Source of the DNA: Lachnospiraceae bacterium
GTDB taxonomy: Bacteria > Bacillota > Clostridia > Lachnospirales > Lachnospiraceae
Reading direction: 5' to 3'
DNA length: 11,159 bases
NCBI GenBank assembly: GCA_900769175.1
Contig: CAAGFP010000072.1
Span: forward strand, 1 to 11,159
Below are positions 5,932-11,159 of the stretch, piece by piece. The notes beneath the pieces are model-generated. The model saw nothing but the letters and a program-made list of their open reading frames with translations, was not told where the DNA came from and made no database searches. Numbering within the stretch: the first letter of the stretch is position 1; every line of letters begins with the position of its first letter. Both the position numbers and the translations under genes were made by a program.

Positions 5932-7977
5932 ATGAAAGATTATATTCGATTAATCGGGCAACGGAAGGGATTCTATCTGACCATGCTCATTCTTTCTCTT
6001 TTGATTACCATAATAGGCACAAATTTCCATATTAACATTTCGTTTAAAGATGGACGGAATTTGGTAGCGAACCTGAACAACTTTGTGAATCAATACTCCA
6101 TTGTGGGATTCGGCTTCTTAACTGTTTTGGTGTTTCTGATGGTCTTTCTCAATAAGTTTCAGATGAATGACCAAAAGACGAAAGAGTTCTTAGAAACGCT
6201 TCCGGTTAAGAGAATAACGTTGGAGCTGTTTGATTATGTGGCTCTTAGCACTATGCTGATTCTTGACGGAGTCGTTTCGATGCTTCTTTATATCGTACGG
6301 TTTGGAGTAAAGCAGGGCAGTGACTTGTTACAGCTGGTTGTTATGTTTTTATATGTATTCGCGATTTATTCATTTCTGTATATATTCATGTCAGAATTTA
6401 AAAACCTGATTATCGGAGCGGTGTTTTCCGGATTGTTTCTAGCTTTTAGCCGTGTGCTTCCGGAGTTGATCTATGATGCGATTTTTGTAAGTAACGATGC
6501 GGTTTTGCGTATATTGGAAAAAAACGGAATGACAATGCGATTCGAAACGTTTTTTCATTATGTCCAAGCAATTTGTTCGCCTCAATTCTATTTTAATCAT
6601 CTTAGAATGATTGATGGGAAATGCGAGAATGATTATTTTATTCCGACAATAATTATGTTAACCATTATTGACTTACTTTTCATTGCCATGGTTGTGATAC
6701 TGGCAAAAAATAGGGAATTATCGAAGGGTAAACTATTCTATCATAATTTCTTAAATGTTGTGTTTTTAGGAATGAGCGGGTTGATTCTCTTTTTCCTTCT
6801 TGAAGAATTTACCGGAGGAATTCTTGCACTGATTCTGACTCTGGTTGGGGAAGCGGTTGCAATCTGTGTTTTGAACAAAAAAAGCGGAAGAATCCGGGAA
6901 CTTCCTGTTGTGGAAATGAAAAGGAAAAAGTGGCCGATTCTGTCTTGTGCCTTCGTTCCATACCTGCTTACCACACTGGCTTTCAGCCTTACTGCACTCT
7001 ATTTCTATATTGTGCTTAGTGCCGAACCGATTCGGAGAAGTTTTGTGAGCATGTTTTCGCCGGAGCAAATTTTATATGCAGATATTGACTGGTTTTCCTG
7101 CTATTTTTCACTGGATATGATTTATGTTTATATGATGTTTCTGCTGGTTGGGTTCATTGTTTTTAAATGTGTTTTGTTCGCCAAGGAGACGCTTCCAAGG
7201 AGGGAATTCTACGGGACCCTGCCGGTGAAAAGAAACAGGGCGTTTGTTTCGCGCCTCCTGCTTGATTTCGGCGTTTGCATCATTCCGATGATTTCTGTAA
7301 TTGCGGCTGCAATCGGGTATTTGTTATTCTATCGGTCTTTCCTGATTCAGCATGCAGGAGAGGATGGATTGGTTTATTACAAATATCAATTTAAAACAAT
7401 CGTTAAGAGCGTTCTTTCGATCGATGCCATTTATGATAGAATAAATGAACTGATTGGGCAACAGTTGCTTTGGCTGCTTGCCGGACTTGGAGTGGCGATT
7501 TTTATCATTGGAATCATGTATTTGATCGATGCGGTTGTGGTATCCGGAATTTATAAGATTATTTTTACGGGTGCTATCGGAGTATTTCTTTTCATGGCTT
7601 CGGTGATTACGTTAGAATTTATTCCGGATTTAGAAATTATCGGTATTTTCTTCGGAGTTTTGTGGGGGTATGTGACGGCCCCGGGGGTAATTGTTGATGC
7701 AATTCTCGGGCTTTTGATGATACTTCTTGCCGGCAGAATCTGCCGGAAAAGAGATTTGTCCAAATCCGGATTTTATATTAAAAATATGCAATACCTGTTT
7801 GCTTTTATTTCGAGTATGGATTTCGGAATGTTAATGTTTCTGGGAATGGGATGTAGTTTCAAACCGTTGCCGGGAATGCTTATGATTATTGGAATGATTG
7901 CGCTCTTTTGCCTGATGATATATTATTTCACACCGGGGAGAGAAAATGCTTTCAAATTCCGGAAGAAATCAAAGTAG
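5932..7977 (+). CDS. Large ABC exporter permease, apparently two ABC-2 permeases fused in tandem
   Basis: This is a 681-residue, highly hydrophobic protein with roughly 14-16 membrane segments, more than twice the length of the permease in the second operon. It shows internal two-fold symmetry. EFLETLPVKR (85-94) recurs as EFYGTLPVKR (425-434), and RELSKGKLFYHNF (261-273) recurs as RDLSKSGFYIKN (607-618), with repeat offsets of about 340 and 346 residues. The LPVKR element after the second membrane segment is typical of ABC-2 permease subunits. One chain may therefore supply both halves of the channel, paired with a dimer of the upstream ATPase. ATG 5932 has GGGAGG (5921-5926) 5 nt upstream; a GTG at 5926 inside that site is unlikely. 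The gene follows the ATPase by 12 bp. The substrate is not evident. Confidence 0.87.
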   Translation: MKDYIRLIGQRKGFYLTMLILSLLITIIGTNFHINISFKDGRNLVANLNNFVNQYSIVGFGFLTVLVFLMVFLNKFQMNDQKTKEFLETLPVKRITLELFDYVALSTMLILDGVVSMLLYIVRFGVKQGSDLLQLVVMFLYVFAIYSFLYIFMSEFKNLIIGAVFSGLFLAFSRVLPELIYDAIFVSNDAVLRILEKNGMTMRFETFFHYVQAICSPQFYFNHLRMIDGKCENDYFIPTIIMLTIIDLLFIAMVVILAKNRELSKGKLFYHNFLNVVFLGMSGLILFFLLEEFTGGILALILTLVGEAVAICVLNKKSGRIRELPVVEMKRKKWPILSCAFVPYLLTTLAFSLTALYFYIVLSAEPIRRSFVSMFSPEQILYADIDWFSCYFSLDMIYVYMMFLLVGFIVFKCVLFAKETLPRREFYGTLPVKRNRAFVSRLLLDFGVCIIPMISVIAAAIGYLLFYRSFLIQHAGEDGLVYYKYQFKTIVKSVLSIDAIYDRINELIGQQLLWLLAGLGVAIFIIGIMYLIDAVVVSGIYKIIFTGAIGVFLFMASVITLEFIPDLEIIGIFFGVLWGYVTAPGVIVDAILGLLMILLAGRICRKRDLSKSGFYIKNMQYLFAFISSMDFGMLMFLGMGCSFKPLPGMLMIIGMIALFCLMIYYFTPGRENAFKFRKKSK

Positions 7978-8039
7978 AGAGATTCATGCAATGAATTTGT
8001 AATTGAATTAAAGTAGCGAAATTCATGCAATTAAATTTG
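7971..8039 (+). repeat. Pair of degenerate ~30-bp direct repeats after the large permease gene
   Basis: Unit 1 (7971-7999) and unit 2 (8010-8039) share AAAGTAG, then ATTCATGCAAT and AATTTG, with three substitutions and one inserted base, at a period of about 39 bp. Unit 1 contains the TAG stop of the permease. Unit 1 also has a short dyad, ATTCAT-GCA-ATGAAT (7982-7996). The origin is probably local duplication. Confidence 0.5.
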
Positions 8040-8065
8040 CAAAGGAATCCGAATAAAGAAATCCG

Positions 8066-8081
8066 AGTAGAAATACTTTTT
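8066..8081 (+). terminator. Weak hairpin plus T-run, possible terminator of the first ABC operon
   Basis: AGTA-GAAA-TACT (8066-8077) forms a 4-bp stem with a GAAA tetraloop, extendable by one G-T pair, and a T-run (8077-8081) follows. The stem is too short to be a convincing terminator on its own. It is the best candidate in the 8040-8114 gap, which otherwise holds only AT-rich sequence. Confidence 0.25.
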
Positions 8082-8114
8082 ATCAATTCCATAAAATGGT
8101 GCAATATTTTATAA

Positions 8115-8169
8115 AATAAACAGTATATAACAGTTGACGACAGATGCAAACTGTTATATACTGTTTATT
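8115..8169 (+). promoter_or_regulatory. Perfect 21-bp inverted repeat around the second GntR promoter, probable operator
   Basis: Arms 8115-8135 and 8149-8169 are exact reverse complements, 21 bp each, separated by 13 bp. Each arm contains two copies of CTGT/ACAG in direct orientation, 10 bp apart, so four half-sites are possible. The inner half-sites are about 21 bp apart, close to the 22-bp arm spacing of the first operator at 4621-4653. The repeat encloses the promoter, with the -35 box at the inner edge of the left arm and the -10 box in the right arm. Binding by the GntR encoded at 8216 would block transcription. The DNA could also extrude as a cruciform, or form a hairpin if transcribed from upstream. 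Confidence 0.75.
8134..8162 (+). promoter_or_regulatory. Sigma-A-type promoter of the second GntR/ABC operon
   Basis: A -35 box TTGACG (8134-8139) and a -10 box TATACT (8157-8162) are separated by 17 bp. The -35 hexamer and spacer length match those of the first operon promoter (4598-4626). The predicted start is near 8169, at the outer end of the inverted repeat, about 47 nt before the GntR start. Confidence 0.75.
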
Positions 8170-8215
8170 GCATTTAGAGAGAATATGAATTCATTAACGA
8201 TATCCGGAGAAAAAT

Positions 8216-8593
8216 ATGCAGATCATTCTAAACCATTCTTCCATGGTTCCGATTTATGAACAGCTGGAAGAACAGATTAAATCAAAAATTATCAGTACGG
8301 AATTGAAGGAAGGGGAGGCGCTTCCTTCGGTGCGCACACTTGCTTCCGAGTTGCGGATCAGTGCGTTGACCGTAAAGAAAGCCTATGACCGGCTCGAAGA
8401 GGAGAGATTTGTTGTAACCGTTCACGGGAAAGGAACTTATGTTGCCACTACGGATAAAGAGATGGCGATGGAGGCCAGACGCCGCGCCGTTGAAGAAGAT
8501 TTCATCAAATCAGTTGATAAAGCGAAATCAGTCGGAATGAGTGATGAGGATATCCTTGCTGTTGTAAAACTTATTTTAGAATATGAAGGATAA
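8216..8593 (+). CDS. YtrA-subfamily GntR transcriptional repressor (second operon)
   Basis: This 125-residue regulator has exactly the same length as the one at 4670. The winged-helix domain (about 12-76) shows PIYEQ, PSVRTLA, TVKKAYDRLEE and GKGTY. The C-terminal helical tail includes KSVGMSDEDILAVVKLILE, comparable to KVMGLSEEEVIQFVHEIFE in its paralogue. ATG 8216 has GGAGA (8206-8210) 5 nt upstream. Unlike the first operon, it does not overlap its ATPase gene: a 68-bp gap follows with no terminator seen, so cotranscription is still likely. The expected target is the inverted repeat 8115-8169. Divergence of the two proteins and of the operator layouts suggests separate regulation, although cross-talk is possible. 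Confidence 0.93.
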   Translation: MQIILNHSSMVPIYEQLEEQIKSKIISTELKEGEALPSVRTLASELRISALTVKKAYDRLEEERFVVTVHGKGTYVATTDKEMAMEARRRAVEEDFIKSVDKAKSVGMSDEDILAVVKLILEYEG

Positions 8594-8661
8594 TAGGAAT
8601 TTGAGATCATTGAAGAGAATGGTTCACATATAATTGAATCATTCAAAGAAGGGAAATGAAT

Positions 8662-9513
8662 ATGATTAAATTGGTAAATGCTCAAAAGAAATATGGGAAA
8701 TTCGAATTGAATGCGTCCATGGAAATCCCGTCCGGAAGAATTACGGGACTGGTCGGGAAAAACGGTGCCGGGAAGAGTACGGTCATAAAACTGATCCTTG
8801 GTCTTATAAATGCAGACTCCGGAGAAGTTGAAACGTTATGTAAACCTGCAAATGCATTATCCCCTCAGGATAAAATGAACTTAGGAGTAACCTTGGCAGA
8901 AGCCGGATTCTGTCCCCAATTTACGATCAATGAGGTGGAATTGATTCTACGAAACATGTATCCGGAATTTGATAAGGAATTCTTTAAATCGAAATGCCAT
9001 CAGTTGGGTTTGCCGAAGGAGAAACGAATCCGCGAATTTTCAACCGGTATGAAAGCTAAGCTTCGCGTTTTAATTGCTGTTTCACACAAGGCAAAACTTT
9101 TGATTCTGGATGAACCGACATCCGGGCTTGATGTGGAAGCACGAAATGAAGTTCTTGATATGCTGCGTGAATATATGGCACTGGATGAAGAGAGAAGCAT
9201 ATTAATCACATCCCATATTTCTACGGATCTTGAGAATTTATGCGATGATATTTATATGATTCATAACGGGGAAATGGTGCTTCATGAAGAAACCGATGCT
9301 ATTTTGGAACAGTACGGAATTGTCAAAGTCAATGAAAATGAATATGAGAAACTTGAAAAAGAATATATTTTAAAAAGTCAGAAGACGAAATACGGATATG
9401 CATGTTTCGTAAAGGATAAAAAATTTTATCAGGAAAACTATCCTGAACTTGTGATTGAAAATGGTGGTATTGACGAATTGATTTTAATGATGACCGGAGG
9501 GTATAAATCATGA
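8662..9513 (+). CDS. ABC transporter ATP-binding protein (YtrB/BcrA-like), second operon
   Basis: This 283-residue nucleotide-binding subunit drives the permease encoded at 9510. Walker A is GKNGAGKST (32-40, canonical), the signature is degenerate FSTGM (126-130), Walker B is LLILDE (146-151) followed by PTSGLD, and the H-loop His is 185. RNMYPEFD (97-104) matches QNFYPKFD of the first ATPase, supporting common ancestry. ATG 8662 is preferred because AGAAGGG (8647-8653) lies 8 nt upstream. ATG 8656, two codons earlier, would be only 2 nt from it. A C-terminal region of about 70 residues follows the catalytic domain. The stop overlaps the permease start (ATGA), implying translational coupling. 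The transported compound is unknown. Confidence 0.92.
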   Translation: MIKLVNAQKKYGKFELNASMEIPSGRITGLVGKNGAGKSTVIKLILGLINADSGEVETLCKPANALSPQDKMNLGVTLAEAGFCPQFTINEVELILRNMYPEFDKEFFKSKCHQLGLPKEKRIREFSTGMKAKLRVLIAVSHKAKLLILDEPTSGLDVEARNEVLDMLREYMALDEERSILITSHISTDLENLCDDIYMIHNGEMVLHEETDAILEQYGIVKVNENEYEKLEKEYILKSQKTKYGYACFVKDKKFYQENYPELVIENGGIDELILMMTGGYKS

Positions 9514-10214
9514 AAGGATTATTAATAAAAGATTTCTGTTTGTTGAAACAAAGGAAGATGACGCTTGTCATTTTTGCGATTCTTGCGATTTTTTTAAGTG
9601 CCTATCAGGACCCTGTTTTTGCAGTCAGTTACCTTCCAATCTGTGCCCTGATTATACTCGTCGGCACAATGTCTTATGATGAAATGGATAACGGATATAC
9701 TTTTTTGATGACAATGCCGATCACCCCAAAACTTTATGTGTTTGAGAAATACGTATTCTGTATCGGCGGAACGGTTATCAGCTGGGTGCTGGGCGTTTTG
9801 TTTTATTTCGCATTAGAGGTAAACAGCGGCCTTCGCACGGATGGGAAAATTGACTGGGTTGCTTATTTTACGATGAAAGATTTCGTACAAAGACTGCCGG
9901 ATGCGCAAGATATTCCCATGGTTTTTCTGCTCCTGTTTCTGATACTGTTTGTGCTTTCTGTTATGCTTCCAATCCAGTTGAAATTCGGACTGGAAAAAGG
10001 TAGAATTGCACTTTTGCTGGTTTACGGCGTAATTATCCTTGGTGTTTTGGCAATTGGGAATTTCATCGGACAGGAACAAATTGAAGCGGTGGTTACCTCG
10101 CTTGGGAATCTGAATCTTTGGTTGATTCTACTTGGGTTTTTTGTTATTCTACTGGCTGTGCTGTTTGTTTCTTTCTTAATCAGTGTAAAAATTATGGAAA
10201 AGAAGCAGTATTAA
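9510..10214 (+). CDS. ABC-2-type exporter permease, second operon
   Basis: This 234-residue integral membrane protein has about six membrane segments, near residues 16-31, 38-54, 82-103, 134-156, 164-184 and 202-226. The loop after segment two contains YDEMDNGYTFLMTMPIT, the equivalent of the TLPVKR element seen twice in the first operon's permease and typical of ABC-2 permeases. The length is normal for a single subunit, so it probably dimerises and pairs with two copies of the ATPase. GGAGGG (9496-9501) lies 8 nt before ATG 9510, inside the end of the ATPase gene. It is the last gene of the operon. The substrate is unknown; export of or defence against an antimicrobial peptide is the usual role of such modules. 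Confidence 0.9.
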   Translation: MKGLLIKDFCLLKQRKMTLVIFAILAIFLSAYQDPVFAVSYLPICALIILVGTMSYDEMDNGYTFLMTMPITPKLYVFEKYVFCIGGTVISWVLGVLFYFALEVNSGLRTDGKIDWVAYFTMKDFVQRLPDAQDIPMVFLLLFLILFVLSVMLPIQLKFGLEKGRIALLLVYGVIILGVLAIGNFIGQEQIEAVVTSLGNLNLWLILLGFFVILLAVLFVSFLISVKIMEKKQY

Positions 10215-10245
10215 GAAGATGGATGCAATCGCGAAATACCGGAGT

Positions 10246-10295
10246 ACAAATCAAAGATTTGTGTGAAGTTAGTATTTCACTCTGCGAGGGTGAAA
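10246..10295 (+). other. Two adjacent stem-loops downstream of the second ABC operon
   Basis: ACAAATC-AAA-GATTTGT (10246-10262) is a perfect 7-bp hairpin. TTTCAC (10275-10280) and GTGAAA (10290-10295) form a second one with a 9-nt loop. A further GTGAA at 10262-10266 could compete for TTTCAC, giving alternative pairings. Neither hairpin has a T-run, so they are not classical terminators. They may be a worn dispersed repeat or an RNA-processing structure. Confidence 0.35.
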
Positions 10296-10298
10296 ATA

Positions 10299-10397
10299 AT
10301 GAATAAACCCAAATATTGCAAAGAAAAGATGATAGGAATAAATGACAATAATTATAAATCAGAAATATTGCAAAGAAGAGATGATAGGAATAAATAA
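10299..10397 (+). CDS. Doubtful small ORF of 32 codons overlapping the direct repeat
   Basis: An ATG at 10299 is preceded by GAGGG (10286-10290), 8 nt away, and opens a frame to TAA at 10395-10397. It encodes a basic, hydrophilic peptide with no membrane segment or recognisable motif. Most of the frame is made of the 33-bp direct repeat read in two different phases, so coding constraint is doubtful. Chance is the likelier explanation. Confidence 0.15.
   Translation: MNKPKYCKEKMIGINDNNYKSEILQRRDDRNK
10311..10395 (+). repeat. 33-bp direct repeat, two copies 52 bp apart
   Basis: Copies at 10311-10343 and 10363-10395 differ at a single base (the 16th, A versus G). The period of 52 bp is not a multiple of three. 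The second copy ends 10 bp before the start of the MutS2-like remnant. No flanking dyads or CRISPR-like spacing are present. This looks like recent tandem duplication or a short interspersed element. Confidence 0.8.
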
Positions 10398-10405
10398 TAA
10401 GAGAA

Positions 10406-11159
10406 ATGACTGAAAAAAAGATTGAATTTAATAAAATAAAAGAAATCTGGTCTGAGCTTGCACTGACCGGATTTGCGAAAGATGAGATTGAAAAAGCAAC
10501 CATTATTTTAGAAGAATCCAAATTAAGAAAAGAGCTTCGTGACACTACGAATGCGAAAGAGATGATTGAAAAGCTTGGAAATCCGCCGCTTCAGAATGTG
10601 ACGGAGCTTTCGGAGATTCTCGAGGTGGCCCAAAGAGGGGACTGCTTAAGTCCTTACCAGTTAGAACGGATTGAAAAGATTCTCTTAATTGTTGAGCGGC
10701 TGAAAAACTATCTTTCACGCGGAAACAATATGAGAATCCGCTGGCTTTCTATGATGAAAATCTCAACGAACTGATTGATTTAAAGGAAGAAATCGCCAGG
10801 CAGATTCGAAATGATGCCGTGGACGATCTGGCAACAAAGTGTCATTGAAATAAAAGACGGCAGGCATCCGTTGATGGATAAAATGGTGAATGTCCCCTTG
10901 AATTTCCGTCTCGGAGAATCGGAGCGCGGAATCGTCATTACCGGACCGAATACGGGAGGGAAAACGGTTGCGATTAAAACAGTTATGTTAACCTGTTATA
11001 TGGCGCAATGCGGTCTTTATGTGGCTTGTAAAGAAGCCAATATTTCCATGAACAGCAATTATTTATGCGATATCGGAGACGGACAGAGAATCACGAAGAC
11101 GAAGAAGCCGCCGAGACAGGCAAAAATTGCGAATACGTTTCAAATCGGGGACAGCGTCA
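10406..11159 (+). pseudogene. Decayed MutS2-like ATPase gene, running off the right edge
   Basis: The first frame (10406 to about 10728) encodes the N-terminal MutS2-like region, including GNPPLQN and RGDCLSPYQLE. A one-base loss near 10722-10729 moves the reading to the next frame, where NPLAFYDENLNELIDLKEE continues until TGA at about 10846. The homology then jumps back to the first frame at about 10838, directly into the ATPase domain: IEIKDGRHPLMD, Walker A TGPNTGGKT (about 10940-10966), then LCDIGDGQ. The core/clamp region between them, about 150 residues in MutS2 proteins, is missing. After IGDGQ the expected Walker B region also seems absent, and AKIANTFQIGDSV resembles the start of the MutS2 KOW-like domain. 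MutS2 acts in recombination control and ribosome rescue rather than classical mismatch repair. With these lesions it is unlikely to be functional. The start has only a weak ribosome binding site. Confidence 0.8.

Noticed and set aside
8091..8117. ATAAAAT / ATTTTAT dyad as a terminator
   Set aside because: It is a pure A/T stem with no T-run, expected by chance in such AT-rich sequence.
8594..8656. Open frame continuing in phase after the GntR stop at 8591, with protein-like composition
   Set aside because: It is preceded by two consecutive stops and has no start or homology I recognise, so it is better read as intergenic leader.
10311..10395. Possible CRISPR repeat-spacer-repeat
   Set aside because: There are only two copies with a 19-bp gap, no dyad in the repeat and no cas genes nearby.
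1..11159. tRNA or rRNA genes, insertion sequences, attachment sites or replication origin
   Set aside because: By eye I saw no cloverleaf, rRNA-like segment, transposase, integrase or iteron array.

Overview
The window looks like a stretch of a Gram-positive, low-to-moderate G+C Clostridia chromosome, most like Lachnospiraceae. The grounds are strong AGGAGG-type ribosome binding sites, AT-leaning codon use, YtrA-type GntR/ABC modules and FHA/PP2C signalling genes. This placement is by style and was not tested by a search. All recognisable genes lie on the + strand.

Region 1 (1-3588) is a compact signalling operon. It holds the 3' part of a trypsin-like protease with a long Ile-rich membrane segment and a cytosolic FHA domain, then a PP2C-type Ser/Thr phosphatase, then a secreted-side VWA-like protein with a near-identical style of membrane segment and a C-terminal FHA domain. 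The architecture suggests an envelope-spanning module: protease and VWA domains outside, phospho-dependent FHA domains and a phosphatase inside. A Ser/Thr kinase is expected upstream, outside the window.

Region 2 (3589-4576) is one multi-pass membrane protein of unknown function, bracketed by a perfect 15-bp hairpin and a strong intrinsic terminator.

Region 3 (4598-7977) and region 4 (8115-10214) are two successive, paralogous YtrA-type GntR / ABC-exporter operons. Each has a 125-residue GntR repressor, a BcrA/YtrB-like ATPase and a permease. Each has a large inverted repeat overlapping a TTGACG-N17 promoter, which fits autorepression. The permeases differ: the first is 681 residues and looks like two ABC-2 permeases fused in tandem, while the second is a single 234-residue permease. 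The first ATPase has Ser in place of the conserved Gly in Walker A.

Region 5 (10215-11159) holds stem-loops, a 33-bp direct repeat and a decayed MutS2-like gene. That gene has a frameshift, has apparently lost its core/clamp region and probably part of its ATPase, and runs off the right edge.

The most system-like content is the protease/PP2C/VWA/FHA operon. The best-defined regulatory content is the pair of palindromic operators.
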